A program made the translations under genes and the position numbers. The notes under the pieces are model-generated. The model saw only the letters and a program-made list of their open reading frames with translations. It searched no databases and was not told where the DNA came from. A DNA stretch of 64,000 bases, taken from assembly GCF_000688335.1 (NCBI RefSeq), contig NZ_JHZX01000001.1:1116001-1180000 (forward strand), in the 5' to 3' direction. Positions 8,166 through 14,463 of this stretch are shown here, piece after piece (position 1 is the first letter of the stretch; every line of letters begins with the position of its first letter). Source of the stretch: Sediminibacter sp. Hel_I_10 (GTDB lineage Bacteria > Bacteroidota > Bacteroidia > Flavobacteriales > Flavobacteriaceae).

Positions 8166-8743
8166 TTCTCGTTGAATTTGATTTTTTTTCTTCTTAATCT
8201 TCTAGATATTGTATAAATCACATCGATTGGTTTATCGAGTAAATCCGCTATGTCTTTTGGTTTGTCAATTCCATTTGCCAAGCATTCGAACACTTCTACT
8301 TCCTCTTTGTCCGCCCCTTGGTCTTCCAACTGTTTTATCCATTGCTGCAATCTCACTTCATCATCAATCTTTTCATAATTAAAGTCTTCAGTAGGTTCTT
8401 CATCGGAATAATTTGGAATATTGATTATGTATTCTGATTGAGGGTTTTCATCAGAATCATCGCCTTTTCTTTTTAACTGTTTAAAAAAACTATCTAAATC
8501 ACTATGTAAAGCCCAAAATATAAATTTCTCAAAAGAGCAATTATCTGGTTTCCATTTGCGTGTACCATCACAGGCTTTAGTTAATGTTTGATGACAAAAA
8601 TCTTGAAACTGAAAGCCTTTTTTGTTTCTGTCACTCTTGTCATAAAAGCGATCACGAGTATAAAGTTCCATCCTGTTTAAGAGGCTCTTTATATCGATTG
8701 CGTTAAGCTGTTCTATTATTTCTGAAGTTGTAGCTACCCTCAT
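8141..8743 (-). CDS. Sigma-70-like (ECF-type) regulatory protein
   Basis: A 200-residue protein from the ATG at 8743. Residues about 45-90 (FQDFCHQTLTKAC, then FEKFIFWALHSDLDSFFK) resemble sigma region 2, and residues about 150-190 (VFECLANGIDKPKDIADLL, then IYTISRRLRRKK) resemble the region 4 helix-turn-helix. An acidic linker (residues 92-130) joins them. It would direct RNA polymerase to specific promoters. It starts the operon with the 135-residue protein and the ImmA/IrrE protease and is divergent from the Pycsar operon, with a symmetric site between them. Could also be a non-canonical DNA-binding regulator; the match is weak in region 2. Confidence 0.7.
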   Translation of the reverse strand: MRVATTSEIIEQLNAIDIKSLLNRMELYTRDRFYDKSDRNKKGFQFQDFCHQTLTKACDGTRKWKPDNCSFEKFIFWALHSDLDSFFKQLKRKGDDSDENPQSEYIINIPNYSDEEPTEDFNYEKIDDEVRLQQWIKQLEDQGADKEEVEVFECLANGIDKPKDIADLLDKPIDVIYTISRRLRRKKIKFNEKWTSLKKQ

Positions 8744-8752
8744 TCATTAAGT

Positions 8753-8815
8753 ATATGCTTCAATGTCGTAAAAATTTACCAAATGACGGTAAAAAAAATA
8801 AATTTAAAAGCATAT
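8753..8815. promoter_or_regulatory. 63-bp dyad: two nested inverted repeats with one centre
   Basis: Outer arms ATATGCTT (8753-8760) and AAGCATAT (8808-8815) and inner arms TTTACC (8775-8780) and GGTAAA (8788-8793) are exact inverted repeats and all centre on 8784. The site fills the short gap between the divergent sigma-like gene (start 8743) and the 58-residue gene (start 8845). This is the shape expected of an operator controlling both directions. Confidence 0.6.
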
Positions 8816-8844
8816 GAAAGTGTAGCACCTATAAAACAATACAA

Positions 8845-9021
8845 ATGGCAACAAATGGAAAAAGTGGTGATAATCGCAGACACGGTGCAATAAAAAGCAG
8901 AACACAAGTTAAAAACACTAAAACTGGGCTTTACGTTAAAAGAGATTCCGATTCAGGAAGATTTATGGATGTAAAGACCAGCGGTAGAAAATTTAAAGGT
9001 GTTACTGATAAAAGCAAGTAA
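8845..9021 (+). CDS. 58-residue basic protein, first gene before the Pycsar operon
   Basis: ATG at 8845, TAA at 9019-9021. The protein is Lys/Arg/Gly-rich (starts MATNGKSGDNRRHGAIKSR, contains KNTKTGLYVKRDSDSGRFMDV, ends KGVTDKSK). I recall such short basic proteins being common beside defence and mobile-element genes, without known function. No membrane segment. The strong peptide-like pattern and position right after the divergent control region support it as a gene. A hairpin (9035-9055) follows it. Confidence 0.7.
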   Translation: MATNGKSGDNRRHGAIKSRTQVKNTKTGLYVKRDSDSGRFMDVKTSGRKFKGVTDKSK

Positions 9022-9034
9022 CACTTCAGCGAAA

Positions 9035-9055
9035 CCCAAATGCTGTGAAATTGGG
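9035..9055 (+). other. Small intercistronic hairpin CCCAA...TTGGG
   Basis: Five-base arms around an 11-base loop, located between the 58- and 50-residue genes. The following bases are AT-rich but lack a real T run, so it may be a weak terminator or mRNA-stability element rather than a full terminator. Confidence 0.35.
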
Positions 9056-9073
9056 CTAATTTAAATTTTGACT

Positions 9074-9226
9074 ATGAATTATTCATTTCAAAATGACAAG
9101 TTGAGTCTTTGCAAAATGGACACTTGTCTACATTTAAACGGGGATAACGCTAAAGTTATTTCTACCATTCTTACTGTGGTAACATTTGTGGCAGCTGTAT
9201 CGGCTGTCGCAAAAGCTATCAAGTAA
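9074..9226 (+). CDS. 50-residue small membrane protein upstream of the Pycsar effector
   Basis: ATG at 9074, TAA at 9224-9226. The first 27 residues are polar with two Cys (LCKMDTCLH); residues 28-47 form one hydrophobic helix (VISTILTVVTFVAAVSAVAK). No family recognised. Its single membrane helix beside a gene for a membrane effector suggests an accessory or a small toxin-like peptide, but this is speculative. A hairpin follows at 9229-9260. Confidence 0.55.
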   Translation: MNYSFQNDKLSLCKMDTCLHLNGDNAKVISTILTVVTFVAAVSAVAKAIK

Positions 9227-9228
9227 TC

Positions 9229-9260
9229 AACTAGGCTGGATCTTAAGAATCAGCCTAGTT
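9229..9260 (+). terminator. Hairpin before the Pycsar effector gene
   Basis: Arms AACTAGGCTG and CAGCCTAGTT form a perfect 10-bp stem around a 12-base loop. It ends 15 bases before the effector ATG at 9276 and is followed by AATAAATTT rather than a T run. It could be an imperfect terminator, an attenuator, or a structure that limits effector translation. Confidence 0.5.
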
Positions 9261-9275
9261 AATAAATTTAACTGT

Positions 9276-9770
9276 ATGGAAAAAGAAAGATTAGAATATA
9301 CTGTAAATCGCCTAGACCATTATTACGATAGCGTAAATAATAAAACAGCGGTATATATCGCCATCAATACATTTATAACAGGTGGTACTATCACGCTCAT
9401 AACTCAAATACAAGAATTACCCAATCAAGAAAACTATTTATTGTTTTTTTTGGCGGCAATCATAACCCTCGGTGTGGGTAGTCTCATCCTATTGGCATTA
9501 GCTAGTATGCCATATTTTTCGGCAAAATCAGAGATAGAATCCTTGTATTATTTTGCTAGTATAGGACAGAAAGAGCCCGATGAATTTTTTGACCTTTCAA
9601 AAAACCAAACTAAAAAAGGCAATTTAAAAGATTTAAGAAATCAGGTTTATATCCTTTCAAAAGGGTTAAAATCAAAATTCAGAAAACTTAAATGGGCTTG
9701 TGTTCTATTAATCATACAATTTATGCTTTTAGCACCCTCAACCTACATATTAATTAAAATTACCTCATAA
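9276..9770 (+). CDS. pycTM: Pycsar membrane effector (PycTM type, DUF5706)
   Basis: A 164-residue protein from the ATG at 9276; an in-frame ATG at 9186 was rejected because it would run through the hairpin and the 50-residue gene. It has a charged N-terminal helix with the family pattern SVNNKTAVYIAINTF (residues 19-33), membrane segments at about 25-43 and 54-77, a cytoplasmic stretch and a third membrane segment at about 140-161. Pycsar effectors of this type are thought to sense cyclic CMP or UMP made during phage infection and to disrupt the inner membrane. The cyclase gene begins 1 base after its stop codon, the usual gene pair. Confidence 0.85.
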   Translation: MEKERLEYTVNRLDHYYDSVNNKTAVYIAINTFITGGTITLITQIQELPNQENYLLFFLAAIITLGVGSLILLALASMPYFSAKSEIESLYYFASIGQKEPDEFFDLSKNQTKKGNLKDLRNQVYILSKGLKSKFRKLKWACVLLIIQFMLLAPSTYILIKITS

Positions 9771-9771
9771 A

Positions 9772-10758
9772 ATGAACTTATTTGAAGACTACAAAAATGT
9801 AATTAAAAAAGCGGTCGAGAACGACCCTACAAAATCAAACAAAATTTACGGGCTTAGTGAACCTATGTTGGAAAGCAACCGCGAGTATCTTAAATTACTA
9901 AGAAATGAACTTCCTGGACGTGAACTTTCCCGCGAAATGAAACTATTTGCTAAAGGAATGGGCGTTAAAGAAACTTTCGACTACCAACCATTGGGAAGTC
10001 ATCCTGACTTTACTTATCTAAAAGCTAAAGACTTGGTTGAAGAGCATTGGATAATATCCGGCTTTATAGATGTAAAGAAAAGCACCAAGCTCTTTAATAA
10101 CTTTACAAAAGGTACCGTCCGATTGATAACGGAAAGTATCATTCGAGCTTCAATTTTTGCAGTTAATCTTTGTGGCGGCTATGTTCATCGTATTCAAGGT
10201 GATGGCTTAATGGTATATTTTGGCGGAAAGAATATTGAAAAATTGAAGGCAGTAGAAGATGCGCTAAAATCTTTTTCAATGATATCTTACTTTGTAAAAA
10301 ACGACCTCAAAGACTTTTTTGAAGATAATGGCATACAAGATATCCACACAAGGGCCGGACTGGATTTAGGTCATTCAAAACAGGTAGATTGGTTCTATTC
10401 TGGTATTGGCGAATCTGGGGAAGTTACTACGTGTAGCTTGCATACTAGCCTTGCACCAAAAATGCAGAGTAATGCCAAAAACAGCGGAATTGTGGTAGGG
10501 CACAATGTAACAACCCAACTCAGGAAAGACAAGTATTTTGAGCAACGAAGTAAAGAAATACACGATTATGAGGATGGACGGAAATATTATCAATACAATT
10601 TCGATTGGGAACGCTACTTGGTAGATAACAACTTGGCTGTTCAAAACGATATGGGCGTTCTAGTATTAACAATAAATACCTTGCCTGACCCAAACAGGAA
10701 CAGTAGAGACTTATACCCCATTGCATCCAAAAGCAAGCCTTATTTTAACTATGACTAA
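9772..10758 (+). CDS. pycC: Pycsar class III nucleotide cyclase (cCMP/cUMP synthase)
   Basis: A 328-residue protein with a class III cyclase core: first metal Asp100 in SGFIDVKKSTKLF and second metal Asp144 in HRIQGDGLMVYFGG, followed by TRAGLDLGH and the TSLAPKMQSNAK helix that corresponds to the cyclase region after the substrate loop. The C-terminal part (after about 255) would be the sensor/extension domain. The family makes cyclic CMP or cyclic UMP on phage infection. Pairing with a DUF5706 effector identifies Pycsar rather than a housekeeping adenylate cyclase. Which pyrimidine is used cannot be read here. The next gene starts inside its last three codons. Confidence 0.87.
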   Translation: MNLFEDYKNVIKKAVENDPTKSNKIYGLSEPMLESNREYLKLLRNELPGRELSREMKLFAKGMGVKETFDYQPLGSHPDFTYLKAKDLVEEHWIISGFIDVKKSTKLFNNFTKGTVRLITESIIRASIFAVNLCGGYVHRIQGDGLMVYFGGKNIEKLKAVEDALKSFSMISYFVKNDLKDFFEDNGIQDIHTRAGLDLGHSKQVDWFYSGIGESGEVTTCSLHTSLAPKMQSNAKNSGIVVGHNVTTQLRKDKYFEQRSKEIHDYEDGRKYYQYNFDWERYLVDNNLAVQNDMGVLVLTINTLPDPNRNSRDLYPIASKSKPYFNYD

Positions 10759-11425
10759 GACAAATCTCAATTGTGATATTGATAGCTTTTTGGGCAAGTA
10801 TTATTCTTTTAAGGATGTGCATAGCCCTAAACCTGGTTATTTGGCTCTTGAAGGGAAAATTAGCGTACTCGATAAGAAAGGCAAACTTTGGGGGCAATTT
10901 GAAATTCTCATTTTAATTAATAAAGTTGAATACCCATACACTATTCCTATCGTAATAGAAAAAACTCAAATAATTGATAGAGATTGGGATTATCATATCT
11001 CAAAAGAAGGCGTTTGCTGTTTGGATATTCCACATAAACTTTTAAAGAGCAAAAAGCGAGGAATTACATTTGAAGAGTTTTACAGGAATGTCATATATCC
11101 CTTTTTTGCCAATTACCATTACAAGGAATCAACGGGTGAGTATGCAAATGGGGAATACAAACATCATTTTGAAGGAATCGCTCAATTTTATCAAGAGGAA
11201 TTCGACCTCGAAAATTTTGAAGATATAATTGCACTTTTGGAAACTTCGATAGGTGGTATTAAGCATCAACCCAATATTGAATGTCCGTTATGTGGAAAAC
11301 CTAAATACAAAAAATGTTGCCGTAAAAAAGTTTATAGCTTAAAAGGATATGGTATGCAGCAATTAAAAATAGATTTGGTTCTATTTAGGCAACAACTACT
11401 TAAAAGAAAGAAAGTATTAGGTTAA
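10751..11425 (+). CDS. E2-like (ubiquitin-conjugating fold) protein with C-terminal SEC-C zinc motif
   Basis: A 224-residue protein from the ATG at 10751, overlapping the cyclase stop by 8 bases; an ATG at 10721 is in frame but lies well inside the cyclase gene. Residues 30-125 resemble an E2 core: a strand region, YPYTIPIVIE (like the YPxxPP loop of E2s), His82, then GVCCLDI with Cys90 directly before Leu-Asp, the position of the E2 catalytic Cys. Residues 178-190 form a SEC-C-type zinc knuckle CPLCGKPKYKKCC. E2-like proteins occur in type II CBASS; in a Pycsar operon the role may be to modify the cyclase or effector, or to bind a partner (inference). No E1 or deubiquitinase gene is seen. 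Confidence 0.7.
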   Translation: MTKTNLNCDIDSFLGKYYSFKDVHSPKPGYLALEGKISVLDKKGKLWGQFEILILINKVEYPYTIPIVIEKTQIIDRDWDYHISKEGVCCLDIPHKLLKSKKRGITFEEFYRNVIYPFFANYHYKESTGEYANGEYKHHFEGIAQFYQEEFDLENFEDIIALLETSIGGIKHQPNIECPLCGKPKYKKCCRKKVYSLKGYGMQQLKIDLVLFRQQLLKRKKVLG

Positions 11426-11503
11426 CTGTCAGCTCAAAATAAAATACATACACAAATGATATCAATAATTATCAAAGCTAATTAGTCAATGAAAAAGCCC
11501 TAA

Positions 11504-11525
11504 ATGTTGTACCTATGTTGTACCC
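11504..11525. repeat. Two tandem 11-bp repeats near the tRNA gene
   Basis: ATGTTGTACCT is followed at once by ATGTTGTACCC. Just outside, AAAAAGCCCT occurs twice (11492-11501 and 11535-11544). Short direct repeats between an accessory region and a tRNA gene can be recombinase binding or attachment sites. The matching far end of the element is outside the window. Confidence 0.5.
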
Positions 11526-11532
11526 AAGACAT

Positions 11533-11562
11533 AAAAAAAGCCCTCACATTTCTGTGAAGGCT
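11533..11562 (-). terminator. Terminator downstream of the tRNA-Met gene
   Basis: On the minus strand AGCC-TTCACA pairs with TGTGA-GGGCT around a short loop, followed by seven T. It starts 13 bases after the tRNA 3' end, so it is the tRNA transcript terminator. Confidence 0.85.
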
Positions 11563-11574
11563 TGATTTCTCTAG

Positions 11575-11647
<73 letters not shown>

Positions 11648-11742
11648 ATGTAATTTTAAAATGATTTATCTTTTTAAAGACTCGGCTCATAATACCGATG
11701 CAATCATTTTGGGACTGCAAATATAAAAGCTTTTTTTGATTA

Positions 11743-11779
11743 AAAAAAATAACTCCCAACAAATAATTGCAGGGAGCTA
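11743..11779 (-). terminator. Terminator of the LRR gene
   Basis: On the minus strand AGCTCCC pairs with GGGAGTT across a 15-base AT-rich loop, followed by TATTTTTTTT. It lies 23 bases after the stop codon of the LRR gene. Confidence 0.65.
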
Positions 11780-11801
11780 CTCAAACTAAAAACTAACGTG
11801 A

Positions 11802-12710
11802 TTAATCTTCTTCCTCATCTAGAGTGGCTATCACTCCTTGATTTTCGGTATTATTTATATCAAACTGTTGAAGGTTAGGAAATTGCTTTTCTAGATTAAC
11901 TATTTCTCCTTTGAACCCATTATTGCCAAGCATTAATACTTTTAGGTTTGATAATTGGGCTAAGTTATTTGGTAAGGCACCATAAAACGCATTATTACTC
12001 AATATTAACTCCTCAAGACTAGATAACTCGGTAATAGAATTAGGTAACATCCCGAAAAAGTTATTGTCAAATAAACTGAGTACCTTCAATTTTTTAAGTT
12101 TAGAAAAATTAGATGGTAATTTTCCAGAAAGCTTATTACTGCTAACCATAATAGCTCTAAGATTTGTTAAATTTCCTATCCCAGAAGGTAGTTCTCCAGT
12201 AAGATTGTTATTGTAAACCTCAAAATCCTCTAATAAACTCAATTTCCCAATAGAGTTCGGAATTTCTCCTTCTATGGTGTTCATAAACAATTGCAAACTA
12301 CGCAAAGACTCTAGATCACCAAGAGTTGATGGTAATGTTCCACTCAATTGGTTAAAAGCTAAATTTAAGGTGTGTAAGGTTTTAAGATTACCTATAGAAC
12401 TAGGAATAGCCCCTGTGATATCATTTCTAAATAAGTTAATTTGCGTTAAATTCTCTAAATCACCGAAATTTTCTGGCAATGCCCCTTTTAGGTTATTAAA
12501 AGCTAAATTAAGTTCAACGACCTTATCGTTTTTTACAACAACACCATACCATTGATCTACTGAGCTGCTTAAGTTCCAGATGTTCTTCCATTCAGCTCCG
12601 TTCGTAGATTTGTACAAATCTAACAATGCTGCTTTTTCCTTTGGGGACACTTTAGCAAAAGCAAGGACTGATATAAGACAAAAAATAAAAGTAATTTTCA
12701 CGGTTTTCAT
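11802..12710 (-). CDS. Secreted leucine-rich-repeat protein
   Basis: A 302-residue protein with a signal peptide (residues 1-19, ending VLAFA) and about nine leucine-rich repeats of the 23-24-residue plant type (pattern LPSSIGNLKTLHTLNLAFNQLSG with variations). The N-terminal cap contains the NGAEWKNIWN motif often seen before such repeats. The C-terminus is acidic. There is no type IX sorting domain or membrane anchor, so it is probably periplasmic or released. LRRs bind proteins or sugars; the ligand is unknown. Confidence 0.88.
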   Translation of the reverse strand: MKTVKITFIFCLISVLAFAKVSPKEKAALLDLYKSTNGAEWKNIWNLSSSVDQWYGVVVKNDKVVELNLAFNNLKGALPENFGDLENLTQINLFRNDITGAIPSSIGNLKTLHTLNLAFNQLSGTLPSTLGDLESLRSLQLFMNTIEGEIPNSIGKLSLLEDFEVYNNNLTGELPSGIGNLTNLRAIMVSSNKLSGKLPSNFSKLKKLKVLSLFDNNFFGMLPNSITELSSLEELILSNNAFYGALPNNLAQLSNLKVLMLGNNGFKGEIVNLEKQFPNLQQFDINNTENQGVIATLDEEED

Positions 12711-12847
12711 AAGTTTAGAGTTTAGGGTCTAAATACGTGAACGAAAATATAAGAATATCGATGACTTGCCAAATTTTTTCGATGAAATGCATTGTTGTTC
12801 ATCGAAAAAATAATTAAACTACTGGTTATCAGTATTTTTTAATTTTA

Positions 12848-13030
12848 CTACTGCTCTATGCTTTCAGCCTGAAATTCAATTATTTCATTATTTTCTATAC
12901 TGATATTCAATTGGATAGGATTACAGCAAACTTCACAATCTTCGATATAATGCTGACGGCTTTGGGAATAATCTATGAGCATGGATACATTCTCCCAACA
13001 ATACGGACATTGAAAAAAATACTCAATCAT
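12848..13030 (-). CDS. CPXCG-type cysteine-rich zinc-ribbon protein
   Basis: A 60-residue protein with CPYC (residues 8-11) and CEVCC (residues 32-36) forming a probable zinc ribbon. It matches the small CPXCG cysteine-rich family, although here the first motif is CPYCW rather than CPxCG. The rest is acidic with IEIIEF-like strands. Function of the family is unknown. It stands alone between the LRR gene and the RND operon, 56 bases after the TolC gene end, read the same way. Confidence 0.8.
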   Translation of the reverse strand: MIEYFFQCPYCWENVSMLIDYSQSRQHYIEDCEVCCNPIQLNISIENNEIIEFQAESIEQ

Positions 13031-13085
13031 ATATTTTAAACTTTTATAAACTTTATAGTTCTAGTCTTCAACTAATGCGCAATTA

Positions 13086-14441
13086 TTAAAATTCAACGTT
13101 AAGAAGTTGCCCTGTGAGCTGTAGCAATTGTAGTTCTGCCAACTTAGCTTCATATTTAGCTAAATTTTTACTGGTTTCTGCGTCAATGAGATTCACCTGC
13201 GCCTGTCTAAATTCTATTGAATTGATCTGACCTATATTTAATCGTTCTTTTGAGCGCTCGAGGTTATTTTTATTGGTATCTACATTTTGCGCCCTTATAT
13301 TAAAAATAGTGACTAAATTCTCGTAGTTACCCTTGGCATTAGCAATATCACGATCGATCTGAAGTTCAATCTGTGCTTTTGCAATCTCTTCAGAATCTTT
13401 TAAGATCTTGGAGTTTTTTAAATTGGTTATACTTCTGCCACCATCAAACAAGTTCCAAGTAAGACTAGCACCTAAGGTTAAGGATTCTCCTTTGGATATG
13501 GATCCCGGAAAAAAAGCAGAGGCAGGACTGTTGGTCCTATTCCAGCCGTAACTACCGCTCAAACCAATACTTGGCAACAACAAAGCTCTATTTGCCTTGA
13601 TTTGAAAATCACTTATTGCAATTTGCTTTTCAGCTTGCAAATAGGTGACGTTATTTTTTTTCGCATCAACCACGTAGCTTTCCAATGCGATTTCATTTTG
13701 AAAATTAACCAAAGTGTCCACCTTGAAAGCGGTCTCCAACTCTCTATTTAAAACTACGTTTAAATCGCGTTTGGCATTTTGTAGTTGCTGTTTGGTACTT
13801 AAGACGTTGATAGAATCTGTAACCACATCTACTTCTGCCTGCAGCACTTCGAGTTTTGTGTTTTGTCCGTAATCAAATTGATACTGTGCTCTGGTAACAC
13901 GTTCTCTAGAAATATCTAAAGCTTGTTGCAGAACGTTTAAATTCTCAGAAAGCCGAGCTACATCATAATAAACCGTGAATAATTGTAAAATTGTATTTTC
14001 AATGGTTTCCCGTACCTCGAGCTCTGTAAGGTTATATTCCTCTTTAAGTTGTTTATAATTGTAATACCTGCCCAACCCATCAAAAAGTAAATAATCTACA
14101 TTTACCGAAGCGCCATACTGTTGTGTCTCTGCCCCTTCAATAACAGTATCTTCTCTTGGAGTTCCATCCTCTTCAAAAACACCAGGAAAAGATCGTGTAT
14201 CATTATCCTCAGAGTATTGTGCATCCGCAGATCCTACTATTGAGGGAAGGTAACCTGAATTTAAAATTCCCCTATTATTATCGGCAATTTCAATCTGTTT
14301 CTTTGCCAATTGAATTCCGAAGTTATTTTCTAACATTTGAACAATGGCGTCTTGCTTTCTCAATTCTTCTTGCGAAAAACCCTTAGCGGCAGTTGCTACT
14401 GAAATCAAGATTAAAAAAAGGGCTGATAGATGTCGACTCAT
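13086..14441 (-). CDS. TolC family outer-membrane channel
   Basis: A 451-residue protein with a signal peptide (residues 1-23) and two repeats of long alpha-helices with strand motifs (LNSGYLPSIVGSADAQYSED and LLLPSIGLSGSYGW), the TolC architecture and near the usual length. It is the third gene of an adaptor-permease-channel operon; the gap to the permease gene is only 22 bases. It would complete a tripartite efflux pump for hydrophobic compounds or lipids. The exact substrate is not visible. Confidence 0.92.
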   Translation of the reverse strand: MSRHLSALFLILISVATAAKGFSQEELRKQDAIVQMLENNFGIQLAKKQIEIADNNRGILNSGYLPSIVGSADAQYSEDNDTRSFPGVFEEDGTPREDTVIEGAETQQYGASVNVDYLLFDGLGRYYNYKQLKEEYNLTELEVRETIENTILQLFTVYYDVARLSENLNVLQQALDISRERVTRAQYQFDYGQNTKLEVLQAEVDVVTDSINVLSTKQQLQNAKRDLNVVLNRELETAFKVDTLVNFQNEIALESYVVDAKKNNVTYLQAEKQIAISDFQIKANRALLLPSIGLSGSYGWNRTNSPASAFFPGSISKGESLTLGASLTWNLFDGGRSITNLKNSKILKDSEEIAKAQIELQIDRDIANAKGNYENLVTIFNIRAQNVDTNKNNLERSKERLNIGQINSIEFRQAQVNLIDAETSKNLAKYEAKLAELQLLQLTGQLLNVEF

Positions 14442-14463
14442 TTGAACTTAAATATCTGGGTTT

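Noticed and set aside
9186-9275. Upstream ATG at 9186 as start of the Pycsar effector
   Set aside because: It would add 30 residues translated through the end of the 50-residue gene and the 10-bp hairpin; the family pattern begins after the ATG at 9276.
9276-11425. Type II CBASS operon
   Set aside because: The synthase has class III cyclase motifs and not the GS-x(n)-DxD signature of CD-NTases, and the effector is DUF5706-like. Pycsar fits better; only the E2-like gene recalls CBASS.
11504-11525. CRISPR repeat unit
   Set aside because: Only two tandem 11-base copies without spacers and no cas genes nearby.
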